From positions 99,549-163,548 of the forward strand of contig VWPU01002890.1 of NCBI GenBank assembly GCA_013398955.1: a DNA stretch of 64,000 bases, in the 5' to 3' direction. This document shows positions 50,695 through 60,677 of the stretch, piece by piece; positions within the stretch are counted from its first letter, which is position 1, and every line of letters starts with the position of its first letter. The notes beneath the pieces were generated by a model. The model did no database searches, was not told where the DNA came from, and saw only the letters and a list, made by a program, of their open reading frames with translations. Origin of the DNA: Callaeas wilsoni (Eukaryota > Chordata > Aves > Passeriformes > Callaeidae). The position numbers were made by a program, and so were the translations under genes.

Positions 50695-53600
50695 TCTGAA
50701 TTTTTAAGTTACTCTCAGATACACCACAACAGAGGTGTGGAAAATAACGGGGAATCCACAAGACCACTGCTCCCAAATATTAGTTTTTTCTTAACTAAAA
50801 CCATTAGAAAATGCTAAAATTGGAAGGCTAATAAAGTTTTTTCCATTTTTCTGGCAGATAGCTAAGAAAAATGGGACTGAACATCTACAATATGTGCTTT
50901 TAGCTTAAGGGCCAGTAAAACTGATAAAAAGGTAAGAGCAGGAAATGGCATGAGCCAAAGAGAAAGAAAAAGATAATAAAGATAAATAGATTTGGTAAGA
51001 AGCCAGCCTCCTTTTGCTAGTTTGCAAAAAATGGAAGCTACCTTTAGCTAAAGATCTTGAGTAGATCAGAGGGCACATATGTGTTCACTGTGGTCCAATT
51101 TGTTTGATTAAATATTCCTAGAACAGCTAAGGCCAAGATTTTCCTCTGGTTTAATGAATAGGAACATTACCATTGTCTCCAATAGGAGTGCTTATGGCAT
51201 GGTTTGCCTAAATGAATGCAATGTATATTCCTCTATGCAGCATGAATATTCACATGCTTCCAGCCCATTTGCAGCTCTGTTTTTCATCCATTTGATGATT
51301 CAATTGTCTCCACATTGTTACCTCGTGACATTTAAAATTCTTTATGGTATCTGAGGCAACCAAACAAAGCTTGTACCTATGTCACAGGACTTAATAGGAG
51401 CAGTGTCTTCTGGATTGGCAACAGTTGGCCAGGTTGATTGCCCTAGGGCAGCTCAAATGACACTGGATAAGTAAATTAAGGCAAATGTTTCACCTCCGAT
51501 TTTCTGGCCATAGACTTCCAGTCTTCCTCTGCTAAGGTTGCTGGCTGTATAATTCACAAAAATTGGTGAGGAGTTAATTTTGTTCACAAGGAAACATGCA
51601 AGACAGAGCAAGGCTCTAAGCACTTGGTGGTGATGGATCCATCTCCTTTTATCATCATTATTAGCTCTTCCAAAGTGAACAGATACTAAAGTCCATGAGT
51701 CTTTCTCCTCTACTGTTAAATTGCAATGCATTTGAACCACCTTATAGTGCAAAACCAGAATTCATTCTCTAACCCAAATTACCTTTCCTTTCTCTTGCAA
51801 CACCCACATACTGGTCATTCAGTTATGAAAGAATTTTGGCAGTACTGAGAGGTCTTTCTTTGATGTCTGTCAGCAGCAATAAGGACACATCGTTTGCTGG
51901 TGTAACTTGACGTATGCCGAATGAAATCACCTAGTGCATTAGCTCATCACTTTTACCCTTGAGCTGAAAGAAGCAGAAAAAGAAAGAATCTTTGCTTTTA
52001 GTGGGTAGCTGAAGCAGATAATATCCTTGGAAAGAAAATGTAAACCTCAGGTTTTGTGCTTCTTGGAATTCTGTGTTTTCCTTAGCAGCTCAGCTTAAAG
52101 GTAAGAGCAGGTTGGTAAGCATCACTTGCATAATTTGGTCAACAGCAATTAAAACATGAAATCATTGATTACCAGAGAGTTAGTGTGAGTCTTTCTTCCC
52201 ACCTGAATTATAATTTATTAAACACATATTTTAATTGTTTTTTTTTTTTTAAATTTTAATTTTTTTTTTTATTTTTAAGACTCAAGCCTGAAGCAATGGA
52301 AAGAAAGTAGTCAAAAGAATTCCAGAAAATATTTGATATTTTCCAAATATAAGATCTCTTGTTCTGAGCAATAATCTTTACAGAGAAAGAGTACAAATCC
52401 GAGAACTGAAGGATATATTGAAAGCAATCTTATGTTGACGTTGGCGTTGACTTCATAATTTAATGGAGGGCAAATTTCCCCCTCTCCCATCTCAAATATC
52501 TATTTTAAATTTAATAAGAACTACCTGACAGGATTCCTGAAATTTACCTTGTAAAAAGAGAAACTTTGAGCAAGAATATAAACATACCTCAGTTTTTACA
52601 TCAAGCTGTCTTGATTTACTGCAGTGTCTTGCAAACCTATGAAGTAGAGCTTGTAATTCAAGGCTGCTCACTGTAATACATAACAAACATTTTAGTTTTC
52701 TGTCTTCAGTGTGTGTGAAATGTTTAATTAATAAGAACTCAAAATGAATCTTGAAATTTTTGTATATATATTTAGTTACTTTTGTTAAGCTTACCTTAAG
52801 TCCTGTAGGATCCATTCTTGGGGTTACTTCAAGAATTTTCCCAAGAGCTGGTTTGTCTGCATGAGTACTAAAGTTTAATGTTCTTGTCCAGTTTAAATGT
52901 AGTTAACTGGACTAGCCAGATAGTCTGATAATTTTTAAGTAACAAAAAATTTGTGGTTTCCTTTGCTGATGAACCTGTGACAGTTGTATTGCAGTCTGGA
53001 TAATTTACTGCAATATGAACACATGCTTCAGACTGTAACATTTGGCCATAGATTATTTAATTATTGATATGAAAATACGACCAATTTGTACACACTTTTA
53101 TTGATCAAAATATTAGTTATTTGAATCTATTAGAGCATTTGAAAATTTGGAATAGAAAATCTTAGCTAATGCTGCTCTCCAATACAACTCTGACTATCTC
53201 AGTGTGGTGATCTCAGCAGGGTGATGCATGTTTTGATTGACATCATTCCGGAATTCTCACCTGATTTACATCTGTAAAAATGCACTTACCATGGGGAGGC
53301 TGTGCTGGAATCACTGAAGAAAAAAGGTCCGACTATTATTTCTCATGAAATGGAATAAATGGCCAATGACTCATAAAAGTGTTAAGTAGACACTTGAATA
53401 TTCTCTGCTGTATTGTTATATGAAGACTGTGGAAGTCTTTCTTACCCTAGTTGACATTAGTTTTAGTTTTGTTAACAGTTTCAGGCATAACACTAATCTT
53501 TAATTACTTGGAGAATCCATTTCATGACATCCTTTTAGGTCTGCCATTTGCATGGTATAATAGTTTTCATTTCTAAACTAAGAAATTTTGTGGCTTTAGA

Positions 53601-53779
53601 TATCTGATATGGCATAGCTATAAGGAAATCTTCTTTGACTGAGACATAAGTCAATCTTTTAAGACTGCAAAGTTTAGTCTGATAAGAGACTAAGAAATCT
53701 TACATCAACAGCTGTGGCTGGTGTTTTACATTATGTTTTGTTACCTGGGAAACTCCATTCCAGCTGCAGATATTTTTAT
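50695..53779. other. Unassigned non-coding DNA
   Basis: No recognised repeat family or gene. A T-rich tract with runs of T at 52238-52250 and 52261-52270 is the only low-complexity block. The minus frames at 51453-51752 and 52492-52815 have no motif. Confidence 0.6.
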
Positions 53780-54105
53780 TCATAGGATCATAGTACCATG
53801 GAACAGTTCAGAATGGAATAAACCTTTAAAAACCATCTAATCTAACCTCTCTATTGTGGACAAGGACATCTTTCATTCGATCAGGTTGCTCAAAACCCCA
53901 TCCAAACTGACCCTGAACACTTCCAGGGATGAGGTATCCACAAGTTATTGGGAAGCCTGATCCTGTGTCTCACCATCCTCATAATGAAATAATTCATCCT
54001 TATATCTAATTTAATGCTATCTTCTTCTAGTTTAAGGTTGTTACCCCTTGTCCTATTACTACAGTCCATGGTAAAACATCTCTTTTCATCTTTCTTATAA
54101 ACCCC
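53780..54105 (-). mobile_element. CR1 LINE, 3' half of a copy split by an LTR element
   Basis: On the + strand it starts CATAGGATCATAG (decayed terminal repeat). It runs through CCTGAACACTTCCAGGGATG and CTGTGTCTCACCATCC, the complement of the ORF2 C-terminus, and stops at CTTATAAACCCC. CR1 sequence resumes at about 55266 with TCTAAGTATTGAAAGGCC. In the CR1 at 60168-60528 the same two segments are adjacent (TATAAGCCCCCTTCAGGTAC). An original single insertion was therefore interrupted by the element at 54106-55260. The minus frame at 53890-54126 retains RGNNLKLEE and RMVRHRIRLPNN, matching the CR1 ORF2 C-terminus. Confidence 0.9.
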
Positions 54106-55260
54106 TGTATTGCATTTGTGTGGCAAGGTTTTGGCAGCAAGCGGGCTGCAGGTGTGAAAAGCAGGTAGAAGCTTTCCCTGTATCAGACAGAGCCAGTTCC
54201 AGACATCTCTAAGATGGATCTGCCACTGACCAAGGCCAAGAAAGTCAGTGACAGTGGTAGTGCCTCTGAGATATGCATTTAAGAAGAAGGGAAAATCTTC
54301 TTAACAACAGCAGCTGGATGAAAGGAGTGAGAATACGTGAGAGAAACCCCTCTGCAGACACTAAGGCCAGTGAAGAAGGAGGGGGAGGAGGTGCTCCAGG
54401 CACTGGTGCAGAGATTCCCCTGCATTCTGTGGTGAAGACCATGCAGAGGTGGACTATGCCTCTGTAGCTGGAGCAGATATCCACCTGCAGTTTGTGGAGA
54501 ATTTCACATCAAAGCAGGTGGATGTGCCCTGAAAGAAGTGGTAGCCACATGGACAGTCTCTACTGAAGCAGGCTCCTGACAGGATCTATGGACCCGTGGA
54601 GAGAGGAGCTCACACTGGAGCACATTTTTCTCATGGGACCTATGGTTCTGCAGGGAACTGACTCTGGAGCAGTCTGTTCCTGAAGGACTTCACCCCATGG
54701 AAAGAATCCACACTGAAGTAGTCTGAACCACAGAACTGTGAAGAGCCCCATCTCTGGAACATTCAAAGTCAGGTTGGACAGAATTCTAAGCAATCTTTTG
54801 CAGCTGAAGATGTCCCTGTTCATTGTTAGGAGGTTGGACTAGATGACCTTTAGAAGGTCCCTTCCAACTCAAACTATTTTATGATTCTATGACTCTATGT
54901 GCAGCAGAGAAAACATGTGATGAGCTGACTGCAATCCCCATTCTCCATCCCTCTGTCTTGCCTGGAAGAAGTAGAAAAATATGGAGTGAAGGTGAGCCCA
55001 GGGAGAAGGGAGAGGTAAGGTGAAGGTGTTTTGAGATTTCTTATTATTTCTTGTTATCCTATCCTGGTTTGATTGGCAAAAAATTAAACTAATTTTCCCA
55101 AGTCGAGAGTTTTTTTGGCCATGACAGTAATTGCTGAGCACTCTACCCTAAATTTAACTTAGGAGCTTTATGTAATATTTTCTTCCCATGTCTGGTTCAG
55201 GGGGAGAGTGATAGAGTGGCTTGGTGGGGCACCTGTAGGCTGGGCAAGGTCAAACCACCA
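54106..55260 (+). mobile_element. Long avian ERVL-type LTR element, itself interrupted by a CR1
   Basis: It begins TGTATTGCATTTGTGTGGCA with AGGTTTTGG following. It runs through CCACTGACCAAGGCCAAG, a GAAGGAGGGGGAGGAGGTGC block, degenerate units of the type CTCACACTGGAGCA and GACCCGTGGAGAGAGGAG, and AAACATGTGATGAGCTGACT. It ends with CCCAAGTCGAGAG, GGGAGAGTGATAGAGTGGC, GGGGCACCTG and CAAACCACCA. This order matches a high-copy avian repeat I recall as an endogenous-retrovirus LTR-like element, and I am less sure of the family name than of the repeat. Without the nested CR1 it is about 1.0 kb. No viral protein gene is evident. The flanking five bases (ACCCC and GAGGC) do not match, so the target duplication is unresolved. 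The frame at 54273-54467 (EEGGGGGAPGTGAEIPL) is a typical spurious ORF of this repeat. Confidence 0.8.
54746..54899 (+). mobile_element. CR1 3' fragment nested in the LTR element
   Basis: CATCTCTGGAACATTCAAAG starts it, and GGTTGGACTAGATGACCTTT, GGTCCCTTCCAACTCAAACT and ATGATTCTATGACTCTATG end it, with two terminal-repeat units kept. LTR-element sequence lies on both sides (GAATCCACACTGAAGTAG before, GCAGAGAAAACATGTGATG after). This is therefore a later insertion into it, in the orientation opposite to the outer CR1. Confidence 0.88.
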
Positions 55261-55575
55261 GAGGCTCCTCTAAGTATTGAAAGGCCACAGTAAGGTCTCC
55301 CTGGAGCCTCTCCAACTCTCAGTCTTTCTGGTTAGAGTCGTTCCATCCCACTGATCACTTTTTGTGGCTTTCCCCTGGACCTGCTCTGACAGGTCAATGT
55401 TTGTCACGTGTTGGTGGTCCCAGAGCTGGATGCAGCACTCCAGCTGGGATCTCATGAGAGATGAGGGGCAGAATCCCCTCCCTTGACCTGCTGGTCACAC
55501 TGCCTTTGATGCAGCTCAGGATACAGCTGGCTTTCTGTGCTGCAAGTGCACACTGCCAATTCGTATCTGATATTT
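55261..55575 (-). mobile_element. CR1 LINE, 5' half of the split copy
   Basis: From about 55266 the + strand reads TCTAAGTATTGAAAGGCC, AGTAAGGTCTCCCTGGAGCC, CCAGAGCTGGATGCAGCACT and CCAGCTGGGATCTCATGAGA. It then reaches CTTTGATGCAGCTCAGGATAC, the complement of the 'QKA..IL.CIK' region of CR1 ORF2. The order continues exactly from the 3' half at 53780-54105. Resemblance fades at about 55575. The frames at 55270-55455 and 55461-55670 are on this repeat. Confidence 0.9.
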
Positions 55576-55850
55576 CATTCCACTGTCTGGGGACACCAGG
55601 ACTGAGGATCTTCTGGGGCAGCCCTGAAAGGGGCCCAGCAGCGTGCTTGTTTCTTGGAGGTCCTTACTGAGGATTCCCACCTGCCATTGTGCCCCCGTGC
55701 TTCTCTGGGCTTGTTGAGATGACTCGTTCCTGGATTGATGGCTCCTGTGATGGCCCTGGAAGTACTTGGGGCAGGGTATTGTTTGGGCTCTGCCCACCTT
55801 CCCCACTGCCTTTTTGTGCTCCTTGGTGAGTGTTCAGATGAGCTTTTATC
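55576..55850. other. GC-rich unassigned block next to the CR1
   Basis: A clearly GC-richer segment carrying three overlapping minus frames (within 55516-55865). It could be a diverged continuation of the CR1 or another old repeat. I found no matching family block. The frames are explained by the scarcity of AT-rich stop codons. Confidence 0.4.
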
Positions 55851-57176
55851 ACCTAACAATCTCATGTTATACCATGAGTATCCCCATAAGAATGTTTTTG
55901 TTTAGTCCCTAGGATGGATAACAGAAACAAGAAGGAATGTAAGGTCTGGGCATTGTCTGGACAAGCAGACACCTAAGCTCTAGTTCTGCTTTCCTCTGTG
56001 ATCTTGGTATACTGAATCAGTCCTCAAAATCAATGTTCTCAGTTTCTGAAAGGTGTATGAGAAAACATACTGGAATTCCAGGCTGCCTCTCAAGATAAGT
56101 ACATAAAAAGCTGAATGATAATCAAATATCAGAACTACGGAGTCAAAACAAGTTCCAACAAAGTACTGGTCAAGTCAAGACCAAGTTTCAACACCAAATT
56201 CTCAGAAGATTGTTACTCATATTGTGATAGCCTGCAGAATTCAAGGGTTTTTTGTGCTTCTTAGGGGTTTTAAAATATTTTTAGCTAATGAGGAGTTTTA
56301 GCTGTCTCAGGAAACTATTCATAGCAACACAGAGAAACACACTCAATAATCACAAAAATATTGTCTGTTCCTCTAGCATGCCTTGCAATTACAAATGTTT
56401 TTCATTTCTTACAAAGTACAAAGTTCTGTGAGCTTAAAGCATGCAACACAACGAGTCAAGGGACCTGCAAGATACCATTAATTGAGATGTATACCCTCAC
56501 AGTTCCTTTGTCCATTTATTTCCTTAAATAACAGTCTTGCCTTACAAGGAAATGAAAAAAGATGCTACAGCTAACCCCAACAACACATCTTGTTCTGTAG
56601 CTAAATTACTCAACATCAATCATTTAACATCCTACTGTGGAATTCAGTCTAGGTATATTGTGGTTTTTCACTTGCTTTCGGTTAAACAGAATTCCATTGT
56701 TTGGTTAATACACTTGAGAAAAACCTTGTTACCACTCTAAATAAAAAAGACCCCAAATGACCCTCCTCCATTCAAATCTGTTACGAAGCAACATAGTCTC
56801 TGGATATAAAATAACCATCCACAATGATTTACCCTTGAAGATGTATTTCTCAGTACATACACTAATGCTTTTAAAATGTAGTTTACCTAGGAATTATACA
56901 GAAGTATTTAATTTCAAGTGATTCTTTGTTCTTGCTTGCCCCAGAGAAGGAACTGCTGTTAGTTTCAAACATGCTTTTTCTTCATGAAAAACATTTAAAC
57001 CATTCCATAATTTATTAGTAATTTTTTTTTTTTTTAATTTCAATTTAATTAGAGTGCTGGTATCTAGTTTACATTTTTAGGAAATGAAAATATTCTCTCT
57101 GCTGTAATCAAAGGCAAGGAACAGTCAAACTTCCTCGATCACTTTTTCAGTAGTGGACTTATGAAGATGCATTGTT
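55851..57176. other. Unassigned non-coding DNA
   Basis: No recognised repeat or gene. A T-run lies near 57020-57035. Confidence 0.6.
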
Positions 57177-57251
57177 AAAAAGAGAAGAAAAAGGGAAAGG
57201 GAAGAAAAAAGGAAAAAAAAGGGAAGAAAAAAAAAAGGGAAGAAAAAAGAA
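57177..57251. repeat. 75-bp uninterrupted purine tract
   Basis: Only A and G occur from 57177 to 57251, arranged as repeated GGGAAGAAAAAA-like units. The minus frame at 57125-57355 reads this tract as an F/L/S-rich peptide and is not a gene. Such tracts can adopt triplex (H-DNA) forms, which is established for polypurine mirror repeats and only inferred here. Confidence 0.95.
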
Positions 57252-57769
57252 TAAAATATTTCTTCTTTGTAGCTTACAGCTTTTAATGCTCTTTGTTTAG
57301 ACTGCTGGCAAGAAGGACAGCATTTTAAGCTCTGGAGGGTACATTTGCAGTCCATGCGCGCATTTGTTCATTGAAGATGAAACTGAGGTAACCACCTCAG
57401 TTATGGGACTCCAAATAGCACATCACAAGGTGTACTAAATTTGAATGAGTAAACCAGTTGAGAAACCACTTGGAAGAGACCTCCTTTATATAAATTCCCA
57501 GTTGTAAAGTCCCATCTCTTCCTGGCAAACATATATGATGAATGTCAGTTGTAACAGGATTGTTAGAGCTCCACATTGAGGAGATACTGTTTATCCCCAA
57601 AGTGGCCACCAGCTGTAGTTAGCTTTATCACAATCAGGAGAGGTTTTTACCTGCTTCTTGTATAAACATAGCAGCTAGCTGTAGCAATGGGGAAAAGCCC
57701 CCCTTTCCTGCCTGCCTACCTCATTATATTGGACACATTTCTCTAAAAATTAAACTGTCTTAAAATTAG
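57252..57769. other. Unassigned non-coding DNA
   Basis: No recognised feature. The minus frame at 57397-57609 (70 codons) has no motif. Confidence 0.6.
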
Positions 57770-58003
57770 ACTTAAACTGAAAGAGGGTAGGTTTTGATTA
57801 TATATGAGAGAGAAATTCTTTACTGTGAGAGTGGTGAGGCATTGGAAGAGGGTGCCAGAGCAGTTATAGATGGCCCATCCCTGGAATTGTTCAAAGCCAA
57901 GTTGGATGGTGTAGTGGAAGGTGCCTGTGGCCACGGCAGTGGGTTTGGAATTAGATGATCTTCAAAGTCCCTTCCAGTTCAAGCCATTCTGTGATTCTAT
58001 GAT
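57770..58003 (+). mobile_element. CR1 3' fragment, about 235 bp
   Basis: AACTGAAAGAGGGTAGGTTT, GAGAAATTCTTTACTGTGAG, AGTGGTGAGGCATTGGAAGA, CCATCCCTGGAATTGTTCAA and GTCCCTTCCAGTTCAAGCC follow in canonical CR1 order. The end CTGTGATTCTATGATA keeps one terminal-repeat unit. The coding frame is broken. Confidence 0.93.
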
Positions 58004-60167
58004 AATACAAGTTCAACCAGCATCAGATAGGCAAAGAAGAATTTTCTAATCTCTTAAATGGGTGCTCTCTTTCTGGAAGGCATCTTTAGGTACTGTCTGT
58101 GGAGAGTCATTTATGTCTTTATGTGTTATAGAGGAGGGAATGGAGGAGGTCAGGAATAGGTAAATCTATAATCCTCTAGCTTGGTATCAGCTCACATTAA
58201 TTACAAGGCTGCTTTTATAAGCCATTCTACTTAGACATTTTATCACTTTGAAGCCAAATGAAACATTCCACACTTTTTTTTTGAAGCCAGCTAAGATAAA
58301 AGAAATATCTAAGTCTATCACTATCCAGCTCAGGAGACTTCCATCTCAGCTAAACTCTGAATGTTATCACTGAAAAGCTTATTCTTCCTTGGGTTACATT
58401 TTTCTAATTGATTTTACTGTATTTCACATCTATGTATTTTTCGGTTCTTTTCAAGCTTCCTCATTTTCTTTTCCTATTATCCCTTTATTCATCAGGTCTC
58501 TTTGTATTCCCACATATAGTTCAGAGTTGTAAAGGTACTTTTCTCCAGATTTTAGCACTTCCATTAGCATATAGTCCAAAGGTACTGAGAGATCTTGTTA
58601 TTACTATTTCATACTGCTCGTTGCCACGAGACTAATTTCTTCTCTCATGGAACTTCAAACAGTCCATCAACAATCCTGTGTCTTTATATTTAGATCAAAT
58701 GTTGAGGATTTGTTATAAACAAGAATTAAAATCTCAAAGAGTTCATTACAAAGATCATTTTGTGAAAGTTGTACTCAGACTTTTAAGATAGTATGTAACC
58801 TCAAATGACACAACAGGCCACATTCAAAGCTGATTTTATTTTGGATACAATTCTGCTGAGCTAAATTGAGCTGAACCTGTTTATTCAGGAACTCAATCTA
58901 ATCTGAAGTTGAAATGTGAACATGAAAATGCATCAGATAAAGCACTGCTGTCCTGTTAACGAAGTTTGATGGCAACACTTCATTTAATGTTCTAGATACA
59001 CACCACAGACATTGCCAAAGGCAAATCTAATTAGCTGTGTGAAGAATTCCTATAGATCTCTTCTCACTTACCGAAATGTAATAAATGAGAGTAGATCTAT
59101 GTTAATTTGCTATATTAACTTTTAAGCTGGCTTCAGAATGATGCCTTCAGAAGTAAAAAAATCCAACAGCTGTGGATGTCTGTAGAATAATAAATGCCTC
59201 TTTTTCTGTACCAGGTCATTACTGAGATCTTCATTAACTGTGCTGTATATTTGAATTGAGTTATCTTCTGTGTATTTTATGCATATTTAAGTCTGAAAAA
59301 ATACAGAAGAGAAAAGAGACTATATATAAGCTTTGTAGACACCACATAGTCATTTGGCCATTTCTGATTACCCTATGCAATTAATTAAAACTAAGTACTG
59401 GCTCATATTCATCACTTATCAGAAGTTTATTTGAATAACAAAGGGGATAAAATGCAAAACTGCATTGTGAAACAGAATGGACATTCAGTCTGGCAAATAC
59501 AAGTATTCATTAGGGCCATATTAGGTCATGGCTGCTTGAAGGGTATTTAAAATGCATAAGAATTTGAATGAATGGTAAAGTATTTTTGGAAGCTGATGTT
59601 ACAAATTAAGACAACTGTTCTAAATAAACAAGACTGCAAGTTCCACAGACCTTAGTGTAAAACTCAAGCTTCAGCCGATTTGAATTCTTTTCTGGAAATT
59701 ACATTTTTTAAATGAATAAACATTTTGCAAAAGATTTTTAAGAGGCAAGCACACAACAGTGGCAGATCTCTATGAAATATGTGTATGTGTGTGTATGTGT
59801 TTGTGTGTGTGTGTGTGTGTGTTGAATTAAAAAATGAATGGGCTCACAACACTGCTTGGAGCATATTTTGGGCAGATTCAGGTCTGGAGGAGGTCAAAAC
59901 ATGAAGTATTCTGGCAAAAAATATCAATCCATTCTGTAGAAATGGCTAAAATGGCTAGTGATTAAGGGTATATTGCACAGATATTTACGAAAAGAGAAAA
60001 ATAAAACATGTCTTTGATGGACTTGAAGGTAATTTTATATTCTGCTTGCCTGAAAAAATGATACCTTACTGGTTGTAAATATTGGGAATATTATGGAAAC
60101 AGAGAAATTACCACTGCACTGTTTGAACTTCGTGAATGTTCCCCTAAAGAAATACTAATTTTTTATT
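58004..60167. other. Unassigned non-coding DNA with a TG microsatellite
   Basis: No recognised repeat family or gene between two CR1 copies. The TG microsatellite is listed separately. Confidence 0.6.
59781..59822. repeat. (TG)n microsatellite
   Basis: An interrupted GTGTATGTGTGTGTATGTGT start is followed by a perfect 21-bp TG run at 59802-59822. Confidence 0.95.
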
Positions 60168-60444
60168 TCATAGAATCATAGAATGGCTTGGGTTGGAAGA
60201 GACTTTTAACATCACCTAGTTCCCATTCCTCAGTCATGGGCAGGGAGGCCATGATCAGGTTGTTCAGGGCCCCATTCAACCCGACCTTGAACACTTCCAG
60301 AGATGGGATGTCCACTGCTTCTTGGAACAATCTGTTCCATTGCCTCACCATCCTCTGAGTAAAGAATTTCTCCCTCTCCCTCAAATCTAATCCAATATCA
60401 TCAAAATCCCAGAATATGCTGGCCATTGCTCCTTGTCCTGTCAC
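60163..60444 (-). pseudogene. CR1 ORF2 C-terminal relic
   Basis: A 93-codon minus-strand frame. FFTQRMVRQWNRL and PSLEVFKVGLNGALNNLI match the conserved C-terminal end of the CR1 ORF2 reverse-transcriptase protein. The first methionine is arbitrary, since the insertion is truncated upstream. Its last codons read through the CR1 3' region into the terminal repeat. It has no host function. Confidence 0.9.
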
Positions 60445-60528
60445 TATCTGACCATATAAAAAGTCCCCTTCCTTCCTTTCTATAAGCCCCCTTCAGGTAC
60501 TTAGAAGCCTAAATGAGACCTCCCTGAC
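60168..60528 (-). mobile_element. 5'-truncated CR1 LINE, about 0.36 kb
   Basis: It opens on the + strand with TCATAGAATCATAGAATGGC (two terminal-repeat units) and TTGGGTTGGAAGAGAC, and it ends around TGAGACCTCCCTGAC. This is the best-preserved CR1 terminus in the window, suggesting one of the younger insertions. It covers the last ORF2 codons and the short 3' UTR. Confidence 0.95.
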
Positions 60529-60612
60529 AGATATAAATATAAGTGGTACAAATATATTGCTAAAACCAGGTAATTTTGATGTCTCTCTGTCTATATATTT
60601 GGATGCATGTGT

Positions 60613-60625
60613 CTGTCTATCTGTC

Positions 60626-60676
<51 letters not shown>

Positions 60677-60677
60677 C
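60613..60677. repeat. (CTAT)n tetranucleotide microsatellite
   Basis: A perfect CTAT run of 50 bp (60627-60676, about 12.5 units) is preceded by imperfect CTGT/CTAT units. It causes the repeated SIYL peptide in the + frame at 60607-60861, which is not a gene. It lies 85 bp from the CR1 at 60168-60528. Confidence 0.97.
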
